Numbered from the stretch's first letter, positions 46,739 through 56,396 are shown. The stretch: DNA of 64,000 bases from Bacteroidota bacterium (GCA_018267705.1 JAFDXX010000014.1:88769-152768); one strand, 5' to 3'. Notes: generated by a model not told the origin, from the sequence alone. Numbers and translations are program-made.

Positions 46739-47548
46739 TTATTGAACATTTAATTTTACTGCTACTTCTTTCCAACCTTTATTCCAATCTCCTTCTGCAA
46801 TTAGTTTTTCTTCTTTAATTAATTTTTGAATTCTCCATGCCAAGAAAACATCGCCTGTTTGTATTTTCATTTTTGATAATGTTTGACTTAGTACTTTATT
46901 TAATTTTTGAAAATCGGTTGTTATGTGCATGAGTAAATCTTTATCATAAAAGGTTTCTTCTTTGCTTATAATTTTTTTTCCACCTTCTAAAATTCTTATA
47001 TAAGCATTTTCATTACATAATTTTTTCCATTCATCCGGATCAATCTCAAACTCGCTGGGTGTAATGGGTCTTGCTAATTTTTTTGCTTTTAAGAATTCTT
47101 TAGGTTGAATTTCATGTAAATGCTGCGGATAAAATATTAAACCTTTTTCATTTATAAATGGAAGATTATTTAAATATAATACTTCTATTTTGCCTTGATA
47201 ATCTTTTAATTGGCTTGTTAGCCAATAGTAACTGCATACATCATGTTGGTTTTGTGCCATCCAAATCCAAACTTTTTCATCGGGTTGTTCATTTAGTTTT
47301 TTTAAAAGATGATGAACGGCCATTTTATCATCAACAATATCTAATTGTTCTTTGTAGTTGGTAAATTCTAATAATTCTTTCCACCAATCTCGCCTTTGTT
47401 GGTAGCCCTCTGCTTCATAAATATTTAGAATTGGGCCTACTGCATAATCATCTTTTATTTCAACAATATCTCCTTGTATGCTTTGATCTAACTCAAATGT
47501 TTTTTGTAAAACTTCTACATTATTTTGTTCAAATACTATGTGAATCAT
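46739..47548 (-). CDS. DUF1835/DUF3658 protein between parE and parC
   Basis: A 269-residue protein. The N-terminal DUF1835 part (about 1-150) opens MIHIVFEQNNVEVLQ and contains DIVEIKDDYAVGPI, RRDWWKELLE and VWIWMAQNQHDVCSYYWL. The C-terminal DUF3658 part holds RPITPSEFEIDPDEWKKLC and the basic helix KMKIQTGDVFLAWRIQKL. It has no membrane helix or signal. Its function is unknown. The gap to parE is 24 nt, so it is part of the topoisomerase operon, and the same arrangement is seen in related Bacteroidota. A role in nucleotide or nucleoprotein sensing is only a guess. Confidence 0.8.
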   Translation of the reverse strand: MIHIVFEQNNVEVLQKTFELDQSIQGDIVEIKDDYAVGPILNIYEAEGYQQRRDWWKELLEFTNYKEQLDIVDDKMAVHHLLKKLNEQPDEKVWIWMAQNQHDVCSYYWLTSQLKDYQGKIEVLYLNNLPFINEKGLIFYPQHLHEIQPKEFLKAKKLARPITPSEFEIDPDEWKKLCNENAYIRILEGGKKIISKEETFYDKDLLMHITTDFQKLNKVLSQTLSKMKIQTGDVFLAWRIQKLIKEEKLIAEGDWNKGWKEVAVKLNVQ

Positions 47549-47572
47549 TCGAATTTTAATTTTTAATTCTTG

Positions 47573-49462
47573 TTAATTTGTTTCTATTAAATCTAATTCT
47601 ACTCTTAAATTATCAATAATAAAATCTTGACGTTGGGGTGTGTTTTTGCCCATATAATATTCAAGTAATTGTTGTATATGATCTCCTTGCTCTAATATTA
47701 CGGGTTGTAAACGCATATCATTTCCGCCAATAAATCTTTCAAATTCATCAGGACTAATTTCTCCTAAACCTTTAAAGCGTGTTATTTCAGGTTTGCTTGA
47801 TAATTTTTTTATGGCAGCTTGTTTTTCATTTTCATCATAACAATAAATTGTTTCTTGTTTGTTTCTTACTCTGAACAATGGTGTTTCTAAAATATATACA
47901 TGACCACGTTTCACTAAATCGGGAAAAAATTGTAAGAAGAATGTCATTAATAATAAACGAATATGCATGCCATCCACATCGGCATCTGTTGCAATTACAA
48001 TATTGTTATAGCGAAGACTTTCTAAACCATCTTCAATATTTAAAGCATGTTGTAATAAATTAAATTCTTCATTTTCATACACTACTTTTTTGGTTAAACC
48101 ATAACTGTTTAATGGTTTACCACGTAGGCTGAAAACGGCTTGTGTATCTACATTTCGGGCTTTTGTAATACTACCGCTTGCACTATCACCTTCGGTTATA
48201 AAAATGGTGCTGTTGTTTTGTAAGGCAATAAATTCTTCTTTGTTTTTGTTGGGCACATCATCATTCAAATGCACACGACAATCGCGTAATTTTTTATTGT
48301 GAAGATTTGCTTTTTTTGCACGTTCGTTGGCTAATTTTCTGATTCCGCTTAATTCTTTTCTTTCTTTTTCGCTTTGTTCAATTCTTTTCTTTAATGCTTC
48401 GGCAGTTTGTGTGTTTCTGTGTAAAAAATTATCTAATTCTTTTGCTAGAAATTCTTCTACAAATTTTTTCATGCTTGGCCCATTTTCATATACAACCGAT
48501 GAGCCGAGTTTTGTTTTTGTTTGACTTTCAAAAACAGGTTCTTGCACACGTACACTTACTGCTGCAACAATACTTGTACGAATATCTGCCGCATCATAAT
48601 CTTTCTTAAAAAAATCTCTGATTGTTTTTACATAAGCTTCTCTAAATGCTTGTTGGTGTGTGCCGCCTTGAGTGGTGTATTGACCGTTTACAAATGAAAA
48701 AATATCTTCACCGTAATCATTATTGTGCGAAATGGCAACTTCAATGTCTTCTCCTTTTAAGTGAATAATTGGGTAACGTAGTTCATCGGGATTTGTTTTT
48801 CGCGTAAGCAAATCTAATAACCCGTTTTTACTTACATAACGTTTGCTATTGAAATTAATAACCAAACCTGCATTTAAATAACAGTAATTCCAAAACTGAT
48901 TATCTAAATATTCATGAAGAAATTTATAGTTATTGAAAATAGTATTATCTGGTGTAAAAGTTACTTTGGTTCCATTTTCTTCGGTGGTAGTTGTTTCTTT
49001 ATATTCTTTTGTAAGATTACCTCTTTCAAATTCTGCAACTTTAGTTTTTCCTTCTCTAAAACTTTCAACTTTAAAATAACTGCTTAAAGCATTTACGGCT
49101 TTTGTACCCACACCATTTAAACCTACACTCTTCTGAAATGCTTTACTATCGTACTTTGCACCGGTATTTATTTTACTTACTACATCCACCACTTTTCCTA
49201 AAGGAATACCTCTGCCATAATCTCTAATAGTTACAGATTTATTTTCAATAGTTACTTCAACATGTTTACCATAACCCATTGTATGTTCATCAATACAATT
49301 ATCAATAACTTCTTTAACCAATACATAAATACCATCATCAGGTGCAGAGCCATCACCCAATTTGCCAATATACATACCGGGTCTTAACCTAATATGTTCT
49401 TTCCAATCAAGACTTTTAATATCATCTTCGGTATAATTTACCGTTTGTTTTGTTTCAGCCAT
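47573..49462 (-). CDS. parE: DNA topoisomerase IV subunit B (ParE)
   Basis: A 629-residue protein. The GHKL ATPase has [19 protein letters not shown] and [16 protein letters not shown]. The transducer domain follows, and then the TOPRIM domain with [14 protein letters not shown] and the metal-binding [10 protein letters not shown]. The length fits ParE; GyrB of Bacteroidota is close in size, but the pairing with a ParC-like subunit and the lack of gyrase-specific insertions favour topoisomerase IV. First gene of parE-DUF1835-parC. It has an exact -7 box and a leader with the repeated element. Confidence 0.93.
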   Translation of the reverse strand: MAETKQTVNYTEDDIKSLDWKEHIRLRPGMYIGKLGDGSAPDDGIYVLVKEVIDNCIDEHTMGYGKHVEVTIENKSVTIRDYGRGIPLGKVVDVVSKINTGAKYDSKAFQKSVGLNGVGTKAVNALSSYFKVESFREGKTKVAEFERGNLTKEYKETTTTEENGTKVTFTPDNTIFNNYKFLHEYLDNQFWNYCYLNAGLVINFNSKRYVSKNGLLDLLTRKTNPDELRYPIIHLKGEDIEVAISHNNDYGEDIFSFVNGQYTTQGGTHQQAFREAYVKTIRDFFKKDYDAADIRTSIVAAVSVRVQEPVFESQTKTKLGSSVVYENGPSMKKFVEEFLAKELDNFLHRNTQTAEALKKRIEQSEKERKELSGIRKLANERAKKANLHNKKLRDCRVHLNDDVPNKNKEEFIALQNNSTIFITEGDSASGSITKARNVDTQAVFSLRGKPLNSYGLTKKVVYENEEFNLLQHALNIEDGLESLRYNNIVIATDADVDGMHIRLLLMTFFLQFFPDLVKRGHVYILETPLFRVRNKQETIYCYDENEKQAAIKKLSSKPEITRFKGLGEISPDEFERFIGGNDMRLQPVILEQGDHIQQLLEYYMGKNTPQRQDFIIDNLRVELDLIETN

Positions 49463-49526
49463 AATATAGTGAATAAGACCATCCTCAATAATAGATGATG
49501 GTGATTAATTTTTTTGTTATCAATTT

Positions 49527-49550
49527 TTATTGTGCTGCATACTTTAATGC
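49527..49550 (-). repeat. Leader element, diverged copy in the parE 5' UTR
   Basis: The minus strand reads GCATTAAAGTATGCAGCACA then ATAA. It matches the fbaB copy at 17 of 24 positions, and all seven differences are transitions. It starts 31 nt after the parE -7 box. GCAU and AUGC within it can pair. Confidence 0.45.
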
Positions 49551-49581
49551 TCGTACACTATTCAACAAAATCTACAACTCG

Positions 49582-49610
49582 CAAATCTAATTAACAAGCC
49601 AAGCGGGCAA
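49582..49610 (-). promoter_or_regulatory. parE promoter
   Basis: On the minus strand TTG (49608-49610) is followed after 18 nt by TAGATTTG (49582-49589), a good match to the Bacteroidota consensus. The leader is about 115 nt. Confidence 0.6.
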
Positions 49611-49630
49611 AATACAGGTTATAAACAAAC

Positions 49631-49663
49631 TTGCTGTATTTGTGGATAAAACTTTTAGGTTTG
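49631..49663 (+). promoter_or_regulatory. Promoter of the YkgJ-like gene
   Basis: TTG (49631-49633) and TAGGTTTG (49656-49663) are 22 nt apart. The -7 box ends 7 nt before the ATG, so the mRNA is probably leaderless. Confidence 0.6.
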
Positions 49664-49670
49664 TGCCCTC

Positions 49671-50177
49671 ATGCTTACTGATTTACATATTATTCAACAA
49701 CAAGCTGCTGATAAAGAAAACGAAAATGATTTATTTCAATCTTTCTTAAAAGAGCAAAATGCTGAAACCATTGATAAGATTGTGCATCAATTAAATAAAA
49801 AAATTTCTACCCAAATTGATTGTACTACTTGCGGAAATTGTTGTAAAACTTTAATGATAAATGTTACAGATGAAGAAGCCAATAATTTAGCAAATAAACT
49901 AAACCAACCTCGCAAAATATTTGATGAAAACTATTTAGAAAAAAGTACACAATTAATGGTAATTAATAAAATGCCTTGCCATTTTTTACACAATAATATA
50001 TGTACCGTTTATGAAAACAGATTTGCAGGTTGTAAGGAATTTCCTGCATTGCATTTGCCCAACTTTATAAAAAGATTATTTACTGTGTTTATGCATTATG
50101 AAAGATGCCCTATAATTTTTAATGTTGTTGAAGCATTGAAACAAGAAATTTATTTTGAAAATAAAATAAATAAGTAA
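49671..50177 (+). CDS. YkgJ-family cysteine-cluster protein
   Basis: A 168-residue protein with the YkgJ pattern of spaced Cys: CTTCGNCCKTLM (about residues 49-60), then CHFLHNNICTVYENRFAGCKEFP. The family binds zinc or an iron-sulfur cluster, and its role is unknown. No signal peptide is seen. The downstream DUF1343 gene starts 1 nt after the stop, so both share a transcript. Confidence 0.88.
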   Translation: MLTDLHIIQQQAADKENENDLFQSFLKEQNAETIDKIVHQLNKKISTQIDCTTCGNCCKTLMINVTDEEANNLANKLNQPRKIFDENYLEKSTQLMVINKMPCHFLHNNICTVYENRFAGCKEFPALHLPNFIKRLFTVFMHYERCPIIFNVVEALKQEIYFENKINK

Positions 50178-50178
50178 G

Positions 50179-51339
50179 ATGATTTTATTTGGAATAGATG
50201 TTTTACTAAAAAATAATTACAGCTGGAAAAAACAACGCATAGCTTTAGTAACCAATCATGCAGCAACCACCAATCAATTAGAGCCATCGCGAAAAGCCTT
50301 ACTGAATGAAGGTTTTAACATTATAAAATTATTTTCTCCCGAACATGGGTTAGATATAAAAGGTGCTGATGGTGTACAAATGAAAGATGGAAAAGACGAT
50401 TTAACCCAACTGCCAATTATAAGTTTATATAATAAAAAATTACAACCTGATGAAAATGATTTGAATGATATTGATATTGTATTGTTTGATATTCCTGATA
50501 TTGGTTGCAGATACTATACATATTTATGGACCATGACACATGTGTTACAAGCATGTGGTAAACACAATAAAAAATTAATTATTCTTGATAGACCCAATCC
50601 TTTATCAGGTAATTTAAATTTAACAGAAGGTACAATGTTAGATGAAGTGAATTGTTCATCATTTATTGGAAGATGGAATATTCCTTTAAGACATAGTTGC
50701 ACATTGGGAGAGTTGGCTTTATACTTTAACCAACAAAAAAATATTCATGCAAATATTGAAATAATACAATGCGAAGGTTGGAATAGAAATATGTTTCAAA
50801 CAGATTGGGGAATGCCTTTTGTGCCTACATCTCCGGCAATTAAAAATTTTACGGCAGCATTGTTGTATCCGGGTTTAGGTTTGTTAGAAGCCACTAATAT
50901 AAGTGAAGGTAGAGGAACGCTAAAATCATTTACTGTTGCAGGTGCCGTGTGGATGAATAATAATTTATTAGTAGAAAATTTGCAAAAATTAGGTATTCAT
51001 TGTAAAACCGTTCAGTTTATACCAACTGAAAGTAAATATGCAAATGAACTTTGTATGGGTGTTGAATTTTGTGTTGATGATGTTTCTACATTTCAATCGG
51101 TAAAAAATGGATTATTATTAATTAAGTTAGTGAAAGATATACAAGAAAATAAATTTCATTGGAATCCTTATCCTACCAATGTAAACCCATCGGGTAAAAA
51201 CCATTTAGATAAATTATTGGGTGTTTTTGAAAGTGAAAAATTATTTGATTTATCACTCACTCATTTCATTCAAAAAATAAATGAGTTAATAAATGTTACA
51301 TCTTGGCCAACAGCAATTAAAAATTATCTTTTGTATTAA
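50179..51339 (+). CDS. DUF1343 (NamZ/GH171-like) exo-muramidase family protein
   Basis: A 386-residue protein. The N-terminal catalytic domain opens FGIDVLL and has LVTNHAATT, KLFSPEHGLDIKGADG, DIPDIGCRYYTYLWTM and DRPNPLSGN. The second half has SPAIKNFTAALLYPGLGLLEATNISEGRG (quoted motif YPGLGLLEATNISEGRG). Characterised members split N-acetylmuramic acid from the end of peptidoglycan sugars. Those are exported, but this protein shows no signal peptide at this start and may act in the cytosol on imported fragments. Second gene after the YkgJ-like gene with 1 nt between them. Confidence 0.88.
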   Translation: MILFGIDVLLKNNYSWKKQRIALVTNHAATTNQLEPSRKALLNEGFNIIKLFSPEHGLDIKGADGVQMKDGKDDLTQLPIISLYNKKLQPDENDLNDIDIVLFDIPDIGCRYYTYLWTMTHVLQACGKHNKKLIILDRPNPLSGNLNLTEGTMLDEVNCSSFIGRWNIPLRHSCTLGELALYFNQQKNIHANIEIIQCEGWNRNMFQTDWGMPFVPTSPAIKNFTAALLYPGLGLLEATNISEGRGTLKSFTVAGAVWMNNNLLVENLQKLGIHCKTVQFIPTESKYANELCMGVEFCVDDVSTFQSVKNGLLLIKLVKDIQENKFHWNPYPTNVNPSGKNHLDKLLGVFESEKLFDLSLTHFIQKINELINVTSWPTAIKNYLLY

Positions 51340-51349
51340 ACAATTCAAC

Positions 51350-52366
51350 ATGAAAAAAATAATTTTAGTTATCACATGTTTCTTTTCTATTAAAACTCAA
51401 GCTCAAACAATTGAGATTTTAACCAAAGGAAACAAAACATCTATAAGAGGGTTAAGTGTAGTTAATGATAATATTTTTTGGGCAAGCGGAAGTAATGGAA
51501 TGATTGCCAAAAGCACGAATGGTGGTAAAACCATTGAATGGCAACAAGTAAAAGGATATGAAAAAAGAGACTTTAGAGATATTGAAGCATTTGATAGTAA
51601 TACTGCAATAATTATGGGTGTTGATTGGCCTGCAGTAATTTTAAAAACAAAAGATGGTGGTAAAAATTGGTATAAAGTTTTTGAAGACAGCACCAAAGGA
51701 ATGTTTTTAGATGCAATGGATTTTGATGGAAAGAATGGAGTTGTTATAGGAGACCCGATTAATGATACTGCTTTTATTGCAATGACAGATAATGGGGGCG
51801 AGAGATGGACTAAAATTAGTAAAGCAAAGAAATCATCCTTTAAGTTGAATACTGGAGAAGCCTTTTTTGCCTCAAGTGGAACTAATATAAAATTAATTAC
51901 CCCTAAAGATGAAAGACCTTATTTCTTTTGTGTTTCAGGAGGCCTAAAATCAAGATTATTTTCTTTTGATAAGCATATTGACTCACTTCAGATTATTCAA
52001 GGAACAGAATCAACTGGTGCAAATTCAATGGATGTTAATGTAAAATCAAAAAGAGGAATTGTGGTAGGAGGAGATTTCACAAACGATAAAAATTCAACAA
52101 GTAATTGTATATTAATTGATTTTACAAAAGAATCTAAATTTTCTATACCTCAAACACCACCGCATGGTTATCGTTCCTGTGTTATTTATGTAACCGATAA
52201 AAAATTAATTACCTGCGGTACCAGTGGGATTGATATAAGTAACGATGGCGGTAATAACTGGCAACTCATTTCCAACGAAAGTTTTCATGTGGTTCAAAAA
52301 GCTAAAAAAGGTAAAACTGTTTATTTGGCAGGTGCTATGGGTAGAATAGCTAAAGTTATTTTTTAA
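51350..52366 (+). CDS. YCF48/BNR-like beta-propeller, exported
   Basis: A 338-residue protein. I place the start at the ATG at 51350, since 19 upstream codons precede the signal peptide (residues 1-19, ending TQAQ). Asp-box and YCF48-type repeats fill the mature part, including IFWASGSNGMIAKSTNGGKT, ILKTKDGGKNWYKVFED, AMTDNGGERWTKI and ISNDGGNNWQLI. The six- or seven-bladed propeller probably binds a protein or sugar partner outside the inner membrane. It is related to the plant photosystem II assembly factor HCF136 by fold only. Nothing suggests photosynthesis here. A strong terminator follows. Confidence 0.85.
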   Translation: MKKIILVITCFFSIKTQAQTIEILTKGNKTSIRGLSVVNDNIFWASGSNGMIAKSTNGGKTIEWQQVKGYEKRDFRDIEAFDSNTAIIMGVDWPAVILKTKDGGKNWYKVFEDSTKGMFLDAMDFDGKNGVVIGDPINDTAFIAMTDNGGERWTKISKAKKSSFKLNTGEAFFASSGTNIKLITPKDERPYFFCVSGGLKSRLFSFDKHIDSLQIIQGTESTGANSMDVNVKSKRGIVVGGDFTNDKNSTSNCILIDFTKESKFSIPQTPPHGYRSCVIYVTDKKLITCGTSGIDISNDGGNNWQLISNESFHVVQKAKKGKTVYLAGAMGRIAKVIF

Positions 52367-52516
52367 TTTTTTTGAAACTTGGTTAAACCTTTTTAAAATC
52401 TTCAAGTCTTTTAATGGCACTTGTTTAAAAAATTATCGTGTTACATGCTTTTGATTGCGAAAAAATAGTGTACACGTTATTATAAACTTAGTTTTTTTAT
52501 GCAGCAGGGTTAAATA

Positions 52517-52546
52517 AAAAGCTCTCCAATTCTTTGGAGAGCTTTT
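52517..52546. terminator. Bidirectional intrinsic terminator
   Basis: A thirteen-base-pair stem AAAAGCTCTCCAA / TTGGAGAGCTTTT with a 4-nt loop lies between the convergent propeller and pruA genes. Confidence 0.9.
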
Positions 52547-52571
52547 GTGTTGTATAATATGTGAATACTGT

Positions 52572-54203
52572 TTATTCTTCATTTAAAAAAGGGTAATGAT
52601 AATCTGTTGGCGGATTAAAAGTTTCTTTAATAGTTCTTGCATTTAACCACCGGTATAAATTAATCATACTACCGGCTTTATCATTGGTGCCACTGGCTCT
52701 TGCTCCACCAAATGGCTGTTGGCCAACAACGGCTCCGGTTGGTTTATCGTTTATATAAAAATTACCTGCACTGTGCCTTAATTTATTGGTAGCTAATTCA
52801 ATAGCTGCTTTATCGGTTGCAATTATGGCACCTGTTAAAGCATAAGGGCTGGTGGTATCAACTAATTCTAATGCTTTTTCAAAATTGTTGGCAGGATAAA
52901 CATAAATAGTTAATACCGGTCCAAAAATTTCTTCGCACATAGTTATGCTTTTGGCATTTTTGGTTTCAATAACCGTTGGTTGAATAAAATAACCTTCTTT
53001 TTTATCGCATTTTCCTCCAACAACTATTTCTGCCTTGGGATCTTTTTTAGCAGCGTCAATATAACTTTTTATTTTGTCAAAACTTTTTTCATCTATTACG
53101 GCATTAATAAAATTGGTAAAGTTTTCTACGGTTCCCATTTTCATGCTTTTTACGCCTGCTATTAGTTTCTTTTTTACTTCATCGGCAATATTGCTGGGTA
53201 AATAAGCTCTTGAGGCTGCACTACATTTTTGTCCCTGAAACTCAAATGCACCGCGTAATAAAGCAGTGGCTACTACATCTGCATTGGCAGTTTTATGTGC
53301 CAATACAAAATCTTTACCGCCAGTTTCGCCAACAATTCTAGGATAAGATTTATATAATCCCATATTCTTACCAATGGTTTCCCACATATTGTTAAATACG
53401 CCTGTACTTCCTGTAAAATGCACGCCGGCAAAGTCTTTATGATTAAAGCATACTTTACCAATAGTAGGGCCATCAACATATATTAAATTAATTACACCAT
53501 CGGGTAAGCCTGCTTCTTTTAAAATACGCATAAACATTTGTGCAGAATAAACTTGTGTGTTAGCAGGTTTCCATACTACTACATTGCCACACATAGCGGC
53601 ACTGGTTGGTAAATTTCCGCCAATAGCCGTAAAATTAAATGGAGTAACTGCCAACACAAAACCTTCTAATGCACGCCATTCCATTCTGTTATGAATGCCT
53701 GTGCTGCTAATGGGTTGTTGTTTATATATTTCACTTAAAAAGTGAACATTAAAACGTAAGAAATCTATTATTTCGCAAGCACTGTCTATTTCTGCTTGAA
53801 AAGCATTTTTACTTTGTCCAAGCATAGTAGTACCATTCATATAACTTCTATATTTGGTACTAATTAAATCGGCAGCTTTTAAAAAAATAGAAGCTCTGCT
53901 TTCCCAACTCATATTCTCCCAATTCGGTTTGGCTGCCAAAGCAGCATCAATAGCTTGTTGCACATGTTTTTCTTCTCCTGCATGAAAATACCCTAAAGTG
54001 TGTTTTATTTCATGTGGCGGATGTATAGCTACTTTTTTATTGGTTCTAACTTCTTTATTTCCAATATACATAGGGATATCGGCTTCTGTACTTTTTAATT
54101 CGGCCAACGTTTGTTTCAGTTTTAATTTTTCTGCACTGTTGGGAGCATAATTTAAAACTGGTTCATTTGTGGGTAAGGGGTAAGAAAAATATCCGAGGTT
54201 CAT
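52572..54203 (-). CDS. pruA: L-glutamate gamma-semialdehyde (1-pyrroline-5-carboxylate) dehydrogenase
   Basis: A 543-residue aldehyde dehydrogenase. I start it at the ATG at 54203 (MNLGYFSYPLPTNEPVLNY). The catalytic Cys lies in FEFQGQKCSAASRAYLP, and the general-base Glu in IVGETGGKDF. The NAD site includes VTPFNFTAIGGNLPTSAAM and FTGSTGVF. It makes glutamate from proline and arginine breakdown in the cytosol. It stands alone, and the matching proline dehydrogenase is not in the window. A TATCTTG sequence about 22 nt upstream of the start may be a weak -7 box. Confidence 0.95.
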   Translation of the reverse strand: MNLGYFSYPLPTNEPVLNYAPNSAEKLKLKQTLAELKSTEADIPMYIGNKEVRTNKKVAIHPPHEIKHTLGYFHAGEEKHVQQAIDAALAAKPNWENMSWESRASIFLKAADLISTKYRSYMNGTTMLGQSKNAFQAEIDSACEIIDFLRFNVHFLSEIYKQQPISSTGIHNRMEWRALEGFVLAVTPFNFTAIGGNLPTSAAMCGNVVVWKPANTQVYSAQMFMRILKEAGLPDGVINLIYVDGPTIGKVCFNHKDFAGVHFTGSTGVFNNMWETIGKNMGLYKSYPRIVGETGGKDFVLAHKTANADVVATALLRGAFEFQGQKCSAASRAYLPSNIADEVKKKLIAGVKSMKMGTVENFTNFINAVIDEKSFDKIKSYIDAAKKDPKAEIVVGGKCDKKEGYFIQPTVIETKNAKSITMCEEIFGPVLTIYVYPANNFEKALELVDTTSPYALTGAIIATDKAAIELATNKLRHSAGNFYINDKPTGAVVGQQPFGGARASGTNDKAGSMINLYRWLNARTIKETFNPPTDYHYPFLNEE

Positions 54204-54280
54204 ATAAGATTTTTTTAAGGTTTGCAAGATACGATTTATTGCTTTTGGAATTTGATGAACAGGGTTTGATATTTGTTGCA

Positions 54281-55267
54281 ATGTACTTATTACGTTTTAT
54301 AGTTATTGTTACCAAATTTGCTTTTAGGTTACCTGCTATAAGAAAACAGGCTGCTAAAGAAGCTACTGCACATTTGCATAAAGTGGAAGAAAATTTGCAA
54401 GGAAAGTTTGATGAATTTACTTTCAAAAAAATTGTAAAAAGTCATAGCCTTTATTTGCATATTGTAAACGATAGCTTTACTGCATTGCATGGAAGGCTTA
54501 CCAATAAAGAAGAACAATTACGCAGTATTCATTATTTTACTTGTAGTTCTTTGTTCGATAATTTTTGGGATAATAAAACACATTCTTTAGAAATGTTGAA
54601 GGCAATTTCTTTTGAACCGGAAACCTATCAACCAAAAAATTTTGATGAAAAAGTTTTTATAGAAAGCCATTTATTTTTAAAGAATTATGTGAAAGATAAA
54701 GCAGCTTACCAAAACCTATCTCAAAAAACCTTTTTGGCACAGCAACTTTCTTTAAAACAGTTTGATAAAGAAATAACGAACGAAGCTATTCAACATATAA
54801 CATTTGAAAAAGGAGGGAACAGTGTATTGCTTTGCAGATATTATTTAGAGGTAGAACCAACCAAGGCCGAAGAACAATGTTGGTATTTATTAGGAACTAT
54901 GATTCAATTAACCAACGATTTATTTGATACTTATAAAGATTTGCAACAACATAGTTATACTTTAGCAACACGCTGCACCAATGTGTATGAAATAGAGAAA
55001 ATTTATTTATACCAAATTCAGCAAATAAAAAGTTGCATTACTGTATTGCCGTATAAAAAAAGATTAAAACAATATTTTAGTATTGTTATTGCATCAACTT
55101 ACACATTGGGTTTAGTAGCTATTGAGCAATTAAAACGTATTCAAGCCAATGAAAAAGAAATGCCAGATTTAAGATATTTGCCTCGCAAAATTTTAATTGT
55201 AGATATGGAAAAATTTAGTAATGTGTGGTTATGGGTAAAACTAATTTATAAATACGGTAAACTATAA
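54281..55267 (+). CDS. Divergent class I isoprenoid-synthase-like protein
   Basis: A 328-residue, nearly all-helical protein. I use the ATG at 54281 (MYLLRFIVIVTKFAFRLP), which gives an N-terminal hydrophobic helix; the open frame upstream overlaps pruA. It carries two acidic motifs typical of the terpenoid-synthase fold: CSSLFDNFWDNKTHSLE (DxxxD-like, about residues 90-96) and MIQLTNDLFDTYKD (NDxxDxxK-like, about residues 207-220). These could bind Mg2+ and diphosphate. The spacing of about 115 residues fits a class I isoprenoid enzyme. Overall sequence is far from known prenyltransferases. It overlaps no other gene and precedes a GlmU-like gene by 10 nt. Confidence 0.65.
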   Translation: MYLLRFIVIVTKFAFRLPAIRKQAAKEATAHLHKVEENLQGKFDEFTFKKIVKSHSLYLHIVNDSFTALHGRLTNKEEQLRSIHYFTCSSLFDNFWDNKTHSLEMLKAISFEPETYQPKNFDEKVFIESHLFLKNYVKDKAAYQNLSQKTFLAQQLSLKQFDKEITNEAIQHITFEKGGNSVLLCRYYLEVEPTKAEEQCWYLLGTMIQLTNDLFDTYKDLQQHSYTLATRCTNVYEIEKIYLYQIQQIKSCITVLPYKKRLKQYFSIVIASTYTLGLVAIEQLKRIQANEKEMPDLRYLPRKILIVDMEKFSNVWLWVKLIYKYGKL

Positions 55268-55277
55268 ATAGTGTAAC

Positions 55278-56396
55278 ATGCAAATAGTTTTGTTTGATAA
55301 TAAAGAAAGAAAAAATTTATTTCCGTTAACAGCTACCAAAGCCATAGCAGACTTGCGTTGTGGCATATTAACTATTAAAGAAAAATGGGAATATAAAACA
55401 AATTATTCTGTTTATATTAAAACAGAAAATTATTTGCAACCTCTTTATAAAACAGCACCAAACGAAGAAAATATTTATGTAGATGCAAGTGTTTTTGCCA
55501 ACAATGAATTAATACAACAAATTCTTTCTCTTCAAACAAATGAAAGTATTGAAGATGAAAATGCTTTAATTGCATTTAGAGGAAATGAGGTAAATAAAGT
55601 ATATAAAGTAGATAATGTAAAAAGGCTAACCCGTTGTTGGCAATTGTTTCAATGGAATGATGAGGAATTAAGAAACGATTTTAACTTAATAACAAAAGGA
55701 AGAAAATCTCAATCAATTTCATCAACAAATCATATTATAAATAAAGAAAATATTTTTGTTGAACAAGGCACAAGTATTGAATGTGCTGTTTTAAATGCAA
55801 CCACTGGGCCAATATATATTGGTAAAAATTCAGAAGTATGGGAAGGCTCTGTAATACGAGGCCCATTTGCAGTAGGAGAAAATTCAGTTGTTAAAGCAGG
55901 AGCAAAAATTTATGGAGCAACTTCTATTGGAAATTGGTGTGCCGTTGGTGGAGAAATAAAAAACTCAATTATTAATAATTTCTCTAATAAAGCACACGAT
56001 GGTTATTTGGGAGATAGTGTAATAGGAGAGTGGTGTAACCTTGGTGCCGGTACTACTAACAGTAATGTAAAAAATACTGCTGCTATTGTTAAAATGTTAA
56101 ATATAGCAACTAATAATTTTGAAGAAGTTGGCCCAAAAGCAGGTGTTATTATAGGAGATTATTCAAGAACAGCAATCAACTCATCAATTAATACCGGAAC
56201 GGTTATTGGCGTTTGTGCTAACGTGTATGGAGAACTTCTATTGCCAAAAGTAATTGATAGTTTTAGTTGGGGCTTAAATCACGAATATGAATTTGTAAAA
56301 GCAATTCGCGATATAAAAAATTGGAAACATTTTAAACATAAACAATTAAATAAAACAGAAGAAAGTATATTGAATCATATTTTTGAAAACTTATAA
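55278..56396 (+). CDS. Alternative GlmU-type UDP-GlcNAc pyrophosphorylase/acetyltransferase
   Basis: A 372-residue protein. The N-terminal domain (about 1-145) opens MQIVLFDNKERKNLFPLTATK and lacks the usual LAAGxGTRM loop of sugar-nucleotide transferases. A left-handed beta-helix with many hexapeptide repeats follows: GPIYIGKNSEVWEGSVIRGP, then GVIIGDYSRTAINSSINTG. This is the reduced two-domain form found in Bacteroidota in place of the longer classical GlmU. It should make UDP-GlcNAc for the cell wall. It is followed by tpiA after 9 nt. Confidence 0.82.
   Translation: MQIVLFDNKERKNLFPLTATKAIADLRCGILTIKEKWEYKTNYSVYIKTENYLQPLYKTAPNEENIYVDASVFANNELIQQILSLQTNESIEDENALIAFRGNEVNKVYKVDNVKRLTRCWQLFQWNDEELRNDFNLITKGRKSQSISSTNHIINKENIFVEQGTSIECAVLNATTGPIYIGKNSEVWEGSVIRGPFAVGENSVVKAGAKIYGATSIGNWCAVGGEIKNSIINNFSNKAHDGYLGDSVIGEWCNLGAGTTNSNVKNTAAIVKMLNIATNNFEEVGPKAGVIIGDYSRTAINSSINTGTVIGVCANVYGELLLPKVIDSFSWGLNHEYEFVKAIRDIKNWKHFKHKQLNKTEESILNHIFENL

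Noticed and set aside
51350..52366. Photosystem assembly function for the YCF48-like protein
   Set aside because: The fold is shared by many exported propellers; nothing in the window suggests phototrophy.
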